A stretch of DNA of 64,000 nt, taken from the NCBI GenBank assembly GCA_007922225.1, contig ML680053.1, positions 17,745,730 through 17,809,729 on the forward strand, in the 5' to 3' direction. Shown here piece after piece: positions 52,771-62,834 of the stretch. The stretch is from Emydura subglobosa (taxonomy: Eukaryota; Chordata; Testudines; Chelidae). The notes below the pieces were generated by a model. It did no database searches. It saw nothing but the letters and a program-made list of their open reading frames with translations, and was not told where the DNA came from. The position numbers and the translations under genes were made by a program. How positions within the stretch are numbered: position 1 is the stretch's first letter; every line of letters begins with the position of its first letter.

Positions 52771-55700
52771 ATTTGTAAGGAGGACATATCTATATAGTTA
52801 GAGTTCTAGTTCTTCCATTATAGTAATGGAGGGAAAGACTGAACCTTTAGGGCCTTACCCAACTCCCACTGAAGTAAAAAAGAAAACTCCCTTAACTTCA
52901 AGGAGTTCAGTCAGGGTCCTTAGCCTCTTAACTATTGATATGTGCTTAGTAACCAGGTAAGACGTGCAAATGCTCAACTTCTGTCAACATGCAGCATAAG
53001 TGCAAATAAACTTTTTTTAGTGTTCTTTGCAAATAACCTAGTCATTATATGTATGTGTTGGCAACTATATACTGCTTATTGAAAATATACTGCATTTTTA
53101 AGTGCCATTATGGATTATTTGTGACCAAAGGTTGGACTGAATGATCATCTGACTGATTTTCCTTTTGGAGTAAAACAAAATCTGAGGGGTTTAGCTTTAT
53201 CTACTGTTTAGTCTCTTTAAAGTCTATAAATCATTTGGTAATAATAAGAGACATAATACATAGTTATATTTCTTGATTGGTTTTATTGTAATCAGTAAGC
53301 AGCATTTCTGTTGCTTACTTTTCAAGCTTCAAATTTTACTGTATTATTCTAGTGATAATTAATGAAATTATAGAAAACCTGCACTTTATGCATGCTGATA
53401 AAAAACACATACAATAATCCAGGGTTTATCATTAAACCATCCATTAAAACTAGAAGGGAGATAAATAGGATGCCATTTAGTCATTCATACAAAAAGACAA
53501 TCTTTTATCCTTTGAGGAGTCCTCTAAACAGTATATTTTAAAAATGAAGAGACTTTTTTTTTTAAATATAGTTTATTTGTAGTGAGACATTTTCTTGGAA
53601 GATGTAATTCCAAGAAAGAAAAAAAAGTGTATCTCTTTTGTATTTTGCAATACATGATGTCATTACTTTGAGACAGACAATCATAACCACATTCAAATTT
53701 GTATAAGCAACTGATAAAGTGTTTTTCCATAAAATGTGTATTTGCCCAAAGCCAACAAATGTTAAGCTCATTTCAGTGGATATGGACTAATATGCCATAC
53801 CATCTGCAACTAATATGAGAGACTGGCTTTGTTACAACAATCAACTATCATCGAAGGAAGGAATATCCTTCCACCATCCAAAAGGAAGAATTTAACACTT
53901 GTTTTTAAATGTTTATTTTTTAAGAACTGCATGTATGTTTTTGGATGAATATGTTCTGTCTGGAAGTACTACAAGAATAATCCAGCCCTCAGATTCAGAC
54001 TTAATGACCCAGGTAGCTAAGTGAGATGGAAATTCTCATTCTTATATAATATCTATGCAAATTAAGAGTAACTGCAGCTGTCACTGGTGTAAGTGAGATC
54101 AGAATCAGACCCTTAAACTTATATTCTGCAAGTTGGAAAACTTGAATTTGATATTGTAACTTCAGGAAATGTTAAGAATTTGCTTATTCCCCTCAAGTCT
54201 TTCAGCAATGCTGGTATATATGCACCATGAGAACATTATATGGGGCCAAGGCAAAGTATATGCATACATGTTTATAAACAATAGCTTGACCCACAGCTTT
54301 TTGTCCATGAACAAGCTTAATTAGAACACCTGGAAAGTCAATTTGGTTTATCTTCATTCTTTTTAGACGCACAACTGAGAGAATTCTATTGTGTACTTCA
54401 GGTGTAATACAAGTGAAATCAAAACCAACTAGATATAAGACCAAACTCATCCTTCATCTGACACTGGGGATGAATAAGTCCAGGAACAAGTCCAGGAACT
54501 AGTTCAGGAACTAAGATACAACTTCTAACAGTTAAAGGACATTAGAGAATAGTAACAGGAGGAATTTAAAAAAGGCTAATCTATTGACAACTCTTGTGAA
54601 AGGTCCTACATTTGTAGGTTTCAACTTGTCCTGTTTCCCAGGTTATTTCCTGTGACCTACAATATCCATAAAGAGTAAAAAGCTGCACGAGCTTGAGAAA
54701 AGTGACTGTTTTCCATCTCTTACTCCCACCTATGACTAATAATGGGACCTATTCTTATTCAGCGAGGTGTAGTGCAGTACACAGAGCTCTGACAGATTTA
54801 CATTGCCCCCCAAAAATGTTTAAATTTAGCTGGAGCAGCCAAATGGTGCAAACTTAAGATGGCCAATGCACTGTTCAGAAAGCCCTGTCTGGAAAGCATT
54901 TGGATAGGGAGTCTTTGGGGTATGGTGGCGGGCAGACACCAAGCTCTTCCCTCCTATTTCCACAGATACACTCTGTTTTCATTAATAAAGTAGATCTGTC
55001 ACCCTTTGTCCACCTCACTGCCATTAGAGATTCTGATTTAGGCACATTTTTTCTTCATACAGGCTCAACACCTTATTTTTTTTTAAACCATTCAGTCTGT
55101 TAGAGTGGCCTCTATTACCAAGGGAGTTTGAAATGGCTGGCAGCTGACTGTTGTCTTCTTTTTTTGGTCCATAGTTTGGAACCAGACCCTTTCCCAATTT
55201 TAATGGTGGGCTCTAACAGCGGTCAGATAAAATTCAGTCACATCTGAAAAACAAGTTTGTTTCCAAAGAAAAAAAAACAGCCACCACCAGTATAATTTTC
55301 TATCTGGTTTTTCACAATGCACATTATCATGGTTAATTAGTGATATGAATTACCATCTGTAAAACAGTTTGGGATGATGTTTTTTAAAGTGAGGATGCAC
55401 ATTATTGAAATCATCTGAGTTTTAATTGGTTAATATTTTCTATAAATGATTTTATCGACATAATTACTGCTGCTCTGCAGGATTAACATGAGCATGAAGA
55501 TTTGTTATTTTTACTTAATTAATATTTATTCTGTTGCATTATATAAAAATTAAGATTTTCTATGTGGCATTTTTGCATATACTTCCCTTTTTCTTTTGTT
55601 ACTGAAGCTTATTATTTTACAGTGCCCAAAAGTGTGTGAGGAGATCCACAACTGAAAAAGAGATGCATTCCCTCCAAAAAACCCTTACATTTAGGACCCT

Positions 55701-55837
55701 GGATCCAGCTACTATATTTGCTAGTGTAGATCTGAGCACCCATACAAAGCTCCATTGAAGTCGAGGTGCAAATTGTGTTATTTGTGGCAAGAAATGGCTG
55801 GAGAGTAAAGGTGAAAATTTAGAAGCCAGGTTTAAAA
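52771..55837. other. Long low-repeat stretch
   Basis: No gene over 3 kb. A decayed hairpin element lies at about 52,845-52,925 (CTTACCCAACTCCCACTG) and one arm of another at about 54,075-54,113 (GTAAGTGAGATCAGAATC). AT-rich homeodomain-like words cluster at 55,370-55,560 (TTAATTGGTTAAT, ATAATTACTGC). I see no repeat there, so it is a candidate conserved non-coding region. Confidence 0.45.
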
Positions 55838-55972
55838 ATAATTAGATTGCAAACTCTGGGGCAAGGAGTGTCTTTTTGTTCTGTTTGTACAGCACATAGC
55901 ACAATGGGGTCTTGGTTCAAGACTCAGGCTGCCACTCATTGCCACAATTCAAATAAGAACAAATAAATACAA
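55838..55972 (+). mobile_element. L2-type 3' tail fragment
   Basis: TTAGATTGCAAACTCTGGGG, GTCTTTTTGTTCTGTTTG, CAGCACATAGCACAATGGGG and AACAAATAAATA follow L2 3' untranslated order. The same tail is seen at about 20,130-20,260. Confidence 0.75.
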
Positions 55973-56196
55973 TGCTATTGGTATAATTATATTATGGTGG
56001 ACTTTGCATATAATTTCATGGAGATTTAGTCAGAACTCAGTTTCCCCATCTGTTAAAAAACATGGATACAACAGGATTCTCTGTCTCACACAGGTCTGGT
56101 GAGGATTAATCAACTAATGTTTATAATGTGAATAGAGATCCCCTGTGAAATGGCTGGATTGCATGGGTGATCAGGCCTAGTGGTTGGAGCAGAAAG
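55973..56196. other. Unassigned sequence with MIR-like words
   Basis: TTTCCCCATCTGTTAAAAAAC near 56,041 recalls a MIR core but is too short to assign. Confidence 0.35.
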
Positions 56197-58500
56197 TCAT
56201 AGAAGATTAGGGATGGAAGGAACCTCAGGATGGCATCTAGTCGAACCCCCTACTCAAAGCAGGACCAACCCCAACTAAATCATCCCAGCCAGGGCTTTCT
56301 CAAGACGGACCTTAAAAACTGCTAAGGATGGAGATTCCACCACCTCCGTAGGTAACCCATTCCAGTGCTTCACCATCCTCCTAGTGAAAAAGTTTTTTCA
56401 GAATATCCCACCTAGACCTCCTGCATTGTAAATTGAGACCATTGCTCTAGTTCTGTCATCTGCCACCACAGAGAACAGCCTAGCTCCATCCTCTCTGGAA
56501 CCCCCCTTCAGATAGTTGAAGCTGATATCAAATCCCTCCTTTCTCTTCTCTTCTAAAGACTAAATAAGACCAGTTCCTTCAGTTCCTGTCCTCATAAGTC
56601 ATGTGTCCCAACCTCCTAATAATTTTTGTTGCCCTCCTCTGGACTCTCTCCAATTTGTCTACATTCTTTTTGTAGTGGGTGGCCCAAAACTGGACACACA
56701 ACTCTAAATGTGGCCTCACCTGTACCAAACAGAGGGGAATAATCGCTTCCCTCAATCTGCTGACAATGATCCTACCAATGCATTGCAATATGCCGTTAAC
56801 CTTCTTAGCAACAAAGACACACTGTTGACTTTTATCCAGCTTCTTATCAAATGTACCCGCAGGTCCTTTTCTGCGGAACTGCTGCCTAGCCAGTCGGTCC
56901 GCAGTCTGTAGCAGTGCATGGGATTCTTCCATACTAAATGCAAGACTCTGCACTTGTCCTTGTTGAACCTCAGTTTTCTTTTGAGCCAATCCTCCAAATT
57001 GTCTCGGTCACTCTGTATCCTATCCCTACCCTCCAGCATATCTACCACTCCCCCTCAGCTTAGTGTCATCTGCAAGTTTCCTGAAAGTTCAATCCATTTT
57101 ATCATCCAGATCAGTAATGAAGATGTTGACCATAACCTACTCCAGGACAGACCCCTGGGACACTCTGCTTGTTACCGGCTTCCAAGTAGACATTGAGCTT
57201 TTGATAACTTGCCATTAAGCCCGACAATCTAGCCAGCTTTCTATTCACCTTATAGTCCATTCATGCAACCCATACTTCTTTAACTTGCTAATAAGAATAC
57301 TGTGGGAGACTGTATCAAAAGTTTTGCTAAAATCTAGGTATATCATGTCCACCTCTTTCCCCACATCCACAGAGCCAGTCATCTCCTCACAGAAGGCAAT
57401 CATGTTTTTCAGGCATGATTTGCCCTTGGTGAATCCATGCTGACTGTGCCTGATCATCTTCTTCTCCTTCAAGTGTTTCAAAATGGAGCAGGTCCTTGAG
57501 GAATCTATGATTTTTCTGGAAACTGTGGTGAGGCTTAGTGGTCTGTAATTCCCCAGATGCTCCTTATTCCATTTTTAAAAGATGGGCACCATATTTGCCT
57601 TCTTCCAATCGTCTGGGACCTTCCCCAATCATGATGAGTTTTCAAAGATAATGGCTAATGGGTCTGCAATCCCAACAGCTAACTCCCTCTACACCCTTGA
57701 ATGCATTGCATCCAGCCCCATGGATTTGTGCATGTTCAGCGTTTCTAAATAGTCCTGAACCGGTTCTTTCAGCACTGAGGGCTGCTCACCTTCTCTCCAT
57801 TCTGCTCTGCCCATTGCTGTAGTCTGAGAACTGACCTTGTCTGTGAAGACAGGCAAAAAAAGCATTGAGTACTTCAGCTCTTTCCACATCATCTGTCACT
57901 AGGCTGCCTTCCCAATTCAGTAAAGGACCCACACTTTCCCTGACCTTTTTGTAGAAACCCTCCCGTTACCCTTCACATGCCTTGCTAGGTGCAACTCCAA
58001 TTATACTTTGGACTTCCAGATTTCACTCCTGCATATTTGAGCAGTACTTTTACACTCCTCTCTGGTCATCTGTCCAAGCTTCCACTTGTAAGCTTCCTTT
58101 TTGTGTTTAAGCTCACTGTTAAACCAAGTTGGTCACTTGTCATATTTGCTGTTCTTTCTGCACATTGGGATGGTTTGTTCCTGCACCTTCAATAGATTTC
58201 TTAAAATACAGCCAGCTCTCCTGTACTCCTTTCCCCCTCATATTAGCCTCCAAGGGGATCCTGCCTGTCAGTTCACTTTGGGAGTCAAAGTCTGTTTTTC
58301 TGAAATCCAGGTCTGTATTCTGCTGTTCTCCTTTCTTCCTTTTGTCAGGATTCTAAAGTCAACCATCTCATGGTCACTGCTGCCCAGGTTGTCATCCACT
58401 TCTACTTCCCCTACCAATCCTTCCCTGTTTGTGAGCAGCAGGTCAAGAAGAGCATGGCCCCTACTTGATTCCTCTATCATTTGCACTAGGAAGAGTCAAA
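56197..58500 (-). mobile_element. CR1 element, endonuclease C-terminus to 3' end
   Basis: The 3' end lies at the left (GTCATAGAAGATTAGGGATGG). On the minus strand, going upstream, are RT C-terminal blocks (KLERVQRRATKIIRRLGHM, near 56,620) and the catalytic-box region, which reads LADDTKL near 57,065 with the Phe changed. Motif A follows (IYLDFSKTFDTVSHS, near 57,340). At the right, codons from 58,486 read RGHALLDLLLTNREGLVG, then DNLGSSDHEMVDFRI with the SDH triad typical of the APE endonuclease C-terminus. Frames are broken in several places. It is 5'-truncated within the endonuclease near 58,500 and is the second most complete CR1 here. Confidence 0.9.
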
Positions 58501-58620
58501 CCAAAGACAGTGTCAGGTACCACGATAAAGGTTAAAGCCAGAGATGGAGTCAGGTGCCAAGCTGGGGTCAGAGCCAGAGTCAGTGGTAAGGTGGAGGAGT
58601 GGGGGTCTGGAGTAGGGCAG
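58501..58620. repeat. Host repeat, left of the LTR element
   Basis: CAGAGATGGAGTCAGGTGCC and GTCAGAGCCAGAGTCAG are iterated words. Similar iterated text (GGAACCAGGAGCAGGC, GGAACCGGGAGCAGGC) continues at 63,366 on the far side of the LTR element, so one older repeat may have been split. Confidence 0.4.
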
Positions 58621-58884
58621 TGAATTGGGGTTCCACCCACTGCTCTTGCTCCTCCTGCTGGTTAGTCTGGGAAATCAGCTGTGCAGGTCCCAGCACTCCC
58701 ACACAGTTGTGTCTCCTCTGCCTTTATGTCTCCACTGTAGAACCCACATCTCTCCAAAGCCTGTGGCATCCACTTCATGAGACAGCCCTCCGGCCATGCC
58801 ATAATCTGTGCTCTCTCCCAGGAGGAGACTTTGCAGTCCCAGTTAAGCCACTTCCTCCAGTGGCAGCTGCAGTCCACTGTCCGG
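58621..58884 (-). repeat. 3' LTR, outer half (split)
   Basis: It matches the intact LTR at 62,835-63,111: TGCTGGTTAGTCTGGGAA, CAGGTCCCAGCACTCCCAC, AGACAGCCCTCCGGCC, ATCTGTGCTC and GTGGCAGCTGCAGTCCAC in the same order and orientation. It stops at ...GTCCACTGTCCGG, exactly where the inverted-repeat insertion begins. Confidence 0.85.
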
Positions 58885-59467
58885 TGTTGTGCCGCAAACT
58901 GTGGGCAGACACATCTGGTGATTCGGGCTGTACTGAGCATGCGCACAGGGACTGAGCATGCTCATTAACATTTGCTGCAGCCGCTGCCCTCACCCTGCCC
59001 TTACTGTGAGTCGGACTCCGCTGCCTGCTGTTTAGAGGGGCTAAAAAGAGGCAAAGGGGGCAAACGGGATGCAGGGATGGTCAGGATCTAATCTGGGGAC
59101 AGAATTTTAGGGGCCTGGGGGGTGAAGCCAATGGAGGTGTGTGGGAGTGTATTATTTGTACCCTGACCTGATGGCTACCTAAGTGGACACTTACAGCAGG
59201 CCTGGTGCTGGACACCGGGTCAAGTGAGGCTGCCTACAGGGAGCTGGAAGGTGGCCACTTTTACTCAGGCGCCTCACTGGCGGCGAGTTCCCGGGACTTG
59301 GCCGCCATCCACTAGATAGTAGAAAGTATTCAAGGTCGTAAACAAGATAGTTGTGTGAGCTAAGATGCTACCAGTAATATGTAAGCTGTTCCCGTGTGAA
59401 GTAGGTGAAATCATATAATAGCCAATCAGAAATTGTGTGACCATTGTATGCAAAGATGATAAAAGGG

Positions 59468-59474
59468 TATATAA
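59468..59474 (+). promoter_or_regulatory. TATA box of LTR
   Basis: TATATAA in AAAGGGTATATAAGCTGG, 24 bp upstream of AATAAA. Confidence 0.65.
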
Positions 59475-59491
59475 GCTGGAGAACAAGATGG

Positions 59492-59497
59492 AATAAA
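59492..59497 (+). promoter_or_regulatory. LTR polyadenylation signal
   Basis: AATAAA in GATGGAATAAACG, between the TATA box and the U5-like part. Confidence 0.6.
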
Positions 59498-59594
59498 CGA
59501 TTCTGCTTGCAATCATATTGGTTGTTGTGCTTTATCCGTCCTGCATCCTCTGTCATCAGCAGTGGAACTCTCCCTCATCCTCTGCTATCAGCAT

Positions 59595-59607
59595 TGGAAC
59601 CCGACAG
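59595..59607 (+). other. Primer-binding site, tRNA-Lys-like
   Basis: TGGAACCCGACAG differs from TGGCGCCCGAACAG at two positions and one gap. It sits one base past the TG...CA-type LTR end. Confidence 0.5.
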
Positions 59608-59870
59608 AGGTGGGAGTAGGAGAGGGGCTGAGGAGCAAAATCAGGAAGGGGATGGGGTAAATGAGCCAGGGTTAGCCCAGGGGCGAGGCACTGCCAGCCC
59701 GTGGCAGAGGCAAAACCACAGCCCAGGGAGGGGCAGAGGGGGTAACAGTGACCCCACTGGGATGAGCCCCTGTGACCTGCCTTCTTTGCAAAAATAGTGC
59801 AGGGTGGGGAGGCTGATAGACTGTTTTGTTTCTGCTCTCTCAGACATCTCTGTCTCAGGTAGACTCAGGC

Positions 59871-60443
59871 TTATCAGGGCTGGGTTCTTAAAGGCACAGG
59901 CATCCTAACACGTAAAAACAGCAGCTCCTGCTAGAACATTCTGGGGTGCTACAGGGGAACTGATTCCATGAACGAGTGTCACACATTTGAAGTATGCTCC
60001 TTTTAGGATGTTATTTTTATTAGTCTTAATACTCTTACCACGTTGTCATTTACCTTTGTCATCATTGTGTGGATGCATGTCACTGTGCTATATATTAGTT
60101 ATTTTAATTGCAAATACTTACCCTAAATATTTATCAGTAAATAAGTGGTATTACTTTTAGGAAGGATATCTGTCTATTTAATATTGTACTTACTATGTTT
60201 CTTAAGAAGTTTGAATTGTATAATTGTATTTAGATAAATGTTTGAGTTTTCTTGGAGTAACATATCTGGCATATAAATGGAAAACAGGAAAGTTTCATAG
60301 TACTGTTCAAGTTATTAGAGGAAAAAAATGTTCATAACTCTGAATCATATGTTTACATAGTTGTTTTTGAAGACATGTTTGATAAATTTTGGTTCTTGAT
60401 TGTATATTTGTATACAATAATAAAGTTTTTAAAATTAGAAAAA
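59871..60443. other. AT-rich unassigned sequence inside the insertion
   Basis: No gene or repeat was recognised in this AT-rich stretch, although it lies within the inverted-repeat insertion. Confidence 0.4.
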
Positions 60444-61260
60444 ACCTCTTTCTTGCTATAGTAGGCAAAACTGAAACTTGGATGAATGAGGCTAAAGAAT
60501 GTGATAAAGCAATACCAGGGAACAAAATTACTGTAAGAACACACTAGGTGGGCCTGCTGCAGGGACTGGTGCTATACATGAAAGAAAACTTATCACCCAA
60601 TGAAGGAAAACTTGCAAATGAACCAAGTATAAAATGGAATGTCTGGATCATAACTCCATGCTTCATTAATAGCAATATAGCAGTTGGAATATACTCCCAC
60701 CCACCTGACCGGGATGGTGATAGGGATAGTGAAATGGTATGCCAGATTACAGAGACTATAAAAAGAAAGAACTGAATAAAAATGGTGGATTTCAACTAGC
60801 CCCATATTGAGTGAGTATGTCATCTCAGGGTGGGATGCAGAGATCAAATTTCCAGGAACCTTAAATGTAAGCTTCTTGTGGCAGCTAGTACTGGAACACT
60901 CAAGAGGAGAGGAAATCTTTGCTTTAGTGGTAAGTGGAGCAAGGATGTGGTGCAAGAGGTGAATATAGACAAACTGCTTAGTAATAGTGGCCAGAGCATC
61001 ATAAAATGAAACATCCATGTGGGGATCAAGGTAAATACATACCACAAATTAAAACACATAGAAAGAAAAGGAAAAAAAGTCACACAGTGGCAAAACAAAG
61101 TTAAAAAAACTGAAATCCTATTGAGAAAAATAGAAAGGAGTTTAAATGGTGGCAAGTGACGTGTAAAAATGTAATTGGGAAGGAGAAATAGGAATCTGAA
61201 GAATAGGTAAACTGAAAAGAGGACAAAGAAAAAAATTAAAAAAGTATACCAGAAGCAGAA
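60444..61260 (+). pseudogene. CR1 endonuclease fragment, 3' truncated
   Basis: Plus-strand text reads the APE-type endonuclease region of CR1 ORF2. KTETWMNEAKECDKA is followed by LVLYMKENLSP, VGIYSHPPDRDGD and a MVDFN block (normally GDFN). STGTLKRRGNLCF and LSNSGQSIIK-like text then stands where the SDH triad should be. From about 61,030 the lysine-rich linker follows. It breaks off at 61,260 before any RT motif. CR1 copies are normally cut at the 5' end, so loss of the 3' part implies deletion or recombination after insertion. Stops and frameshifts are present. Confidence 0.75.
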
Positions 61261-61261
61261 A

Positions 61262-61434
61262 GAGTTTTGCGGCAGTATTGCAGAGGTCACAGGTTTTGTC
61301 CGGTTTTGGCATCGGGCATCTTATGTGACAGAAACACAGACAGGACAGACAGAAACTGTAGCAGTACTGTGGGGGTCACAGGTTTTGTCATCTGGCATCT
61401 TAAATGCCAGAAACAGAGACGGGTCACCAAATCA
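61262..61434. repeat. Tandem duplication beside the right inverted repeat
   Basis: A ~75-bp unit holding GTCACAGGTTTTGTC and GGCATCTTA occurs at about 61,268-61,345 and again at about 61,352-61,425. The second contains a small hairpin (CTGGCATCTTAAATGCCAG). Confidence 0.75.
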
Positions 61435-61463
61435 GTCTGCCCACAGTTTGCGGCACAACACTG

Positions 61464-61702
61464 GCCCTTACCTCAGGACTCTCAGCTGCTCATTCTCTGG
61501 GGCCAGCCATTGCTTTGGCCACGGTGCTGACTTTCTTCAGCCTGCAAAGCCGCCAGCCTTCCCTTTCCAAGTGACTGCCTTTTCTGCTCTCTGCTGCCTG
61601 ACTATATAAGGCCTCGTTGGCCCCGATTGGTTGCTTCTAGCTCAGCCCCCTGGGACTTTATTAACCCTTTCCAGGTTAGTGTGGGGCAGCCACCCCATCA
61701 CA
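61464..61702 (-). repeat. 3' LTR, inner half (split)
   Basis: On the minus strand it begins TGTGATGGGGTGGCTGCCCC at 61,702, as the 5' LTR does at 63,365. It continues with the same blocks, CCTTATATAGTC (TATA), GCCAGCCTTCCC and AGCCATTGCTTTG, down to the break at 61,464. Confidence 0.88.
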
Positions 61703-62313
61703 CTCTATCCTGGCACCACAGGGATAGGGATGTCTCAGACTGCTCTGCACTACTCTGAGATGTCTCCTTAGGGTCTCTTGCTGTTTCTTAGTTTCCCTTA
61801 ACCGGACAGTCATCTTCTCCTTCTCCTTCACAGCCTCCCTAAACTCTTTCCTCAGGTTTGCCAAGTCCCCTTCTGCCCTTAGATAGGCCTGCTGTGCTGC
61901 TGCCATTTTGACTTGCAATTCCTGTTAGGCACTTAGCACCCCTTCATTCAAAGTGTGGACCCCCACAGTAGCCTGCTCGGTAGCTACTAACTCCCCTGTA
62001 GCTCTTTTACCAGGCTCTTTGGGTCCCCTCACAACCTCTCCTCTAGGGTCTGAGTCCCTATTGCAGCCTGTGCTGCTTTAGTGTGCTTCCCTTTCTCTAT
62101 CTGGGCCTTCTCTGTCCCAATCCCCTTTTCCATCACCCCATTAACATCCCTTTCTGGGTGCAGGAGATGACTCATGGTCAGGCCCACAGTCATCATGGCT
62201 GCCTTCTGGCCCGTCTCTGGCCTAGCCTGGTTTCCAGGCCCCTTTTTCTTCCCCTTTAAGAAAAGGCAGGGTAATACCTTTTTATATGGCCCTCCGCATG
62301 GCCCCTGAAGCAC
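61703..62313 (-). pseudogene. Gag-leader-like coding remnants, coiled-coil and basic parts
   Basis: Two minus-strand stretches are open. The first (62,313-62,029) is basic and Gly/Lys-rich (FLKGKKKGPGNQARPETGQK). The second (61,918-61,703, running into the LTR) reads AAAQQAYLRAEGDLANLRKE and EAVKEKEKMTVRLRETKKQQ. The latter has Leu/Val/Ala spacing of a coiled coil. Both lie between primer site and 3' LTR, where gag would be. No knuckle, protease or RT was found. They may be gag-derived or a reading frame special to this family. I cannot decide. Confidence 0.45.
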
Positions 62314-62815
62314 CTCTTTGGCTTCCCCTTGGCCAAGGGCCTCTCTTTCTCCTGCTCAGCCCCTTCATGGGGGATAGCCTTACCCTTCCAGCTCAGGTAT
62401 GGGCACTCCCTTTTCAGGATCCCCTCTTGTCCACAGGCCCAACATGCTCATCCCTTCCCTGTCCTTCTCACAGGTGGGACTTCCTTTCCTTTCCCTGAGT
62501 AAGGCTTGAGTACCTGCCAGAGCAGAGCCTAAAGTTGTCCTTCCTGCTTGTCAGCCTTTTTTGGCAGAGGTTGTGTCCTGGGAGTCTAGTCCAAGAGGGT
62601 GCTAAAGTTCTCTGCAAAACAGGCTTCCACTATTTGGTGTGGCTCCATAGTCTCTCCACCTCTCTGAATCACCTTAGAGCAGTGTTTATCTTTTCACCGG
62701 CCTTCTCCTCATCCCCTTGTATCAGGGCCAACTGCGATGCACCATCTCTCCAACCCCTTTGTCGGGCAATCATCCCCACACACGTCTATCCTCCCCTTAT
62801 ATCAGGGTGACCAGG

Positions 62816-62832
62816 GCCTGCATTCTCCACCA
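62816..62832 (-). other. Primer-binding site, tRNA-Ala-like
   Basis: Two bases past the 5' LTR end (...ATTACA) the minus strand reads TGGTGGAGAATGCAGGC. The 3' end of tRNA-Ala pairs with TGGTGGAGATGCCGGGG, so the first 8 bases agree and most of the rest with one added base. Confidence 0.55.
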
Positions 62833-62834
62833 TC

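Larger units (their letters stand above)
59290..59870 (+). mobile_element. LTR with leader, tRNA-Lys-like primer site
   Basis: CCAAT (59,422-59,426), TATATAA (59,468-59,474) and AATAAA (59,492-59,497) stand in order. The U5 end ...TATCAGCA is followed by TGGAACCCGACAG (59,595-59,607), close to TGGCGCCCGAACAG used with tRNA-Lys. A 25-bp segment covering the U5 end and first primer bases occurs twice (59,544-59,568 and 59,576-59,600). After it, about 260 bp of GA-rich leader can be read, but no gag frame. The 5' edge is uncertain. It lies inside the inverted-repeat insertion. Confidence 0.65.
58885..61460. mobile_element. 2.6-kb insertion bounded by terminal inverted repeats
   Basis: Starting at 58,885 the sequence reads TGTTGTGCCGCAAACTGTGG. 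The reverse complement from 61,460 reads the same, and with the four flanking bases 29 of 30 positions agree. Weaker similarity reaches about 60 bp inwards (CTGGTGATTCG / TTGGTGACCCG). CCGG and CTGG on the two sides may be a 4-bp target duplication in the LTR's CGGG. Inside are an LTR with leader (about 59,290-59,870) and a CR1 endonuclease fragment (60,444-61,260). No transposase is visible, so it may be a MITE-like element that later received other insertions. Confidence 0.75.

Noticed and set aside
60593..61290. 150- and 148-codon minus-strand frames
   Set aside because: They are antisense to the CR1 endonuclease remnant and are rich in Phe/Leu because the sense strand is Lys-rich.
58861..61464. 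Simple inversion of part of the LTR
   Set aside because: Both LTR halves keep the same orientation and only the inserted DNA has inverted ends, so an insertion explains it better than an inversion.
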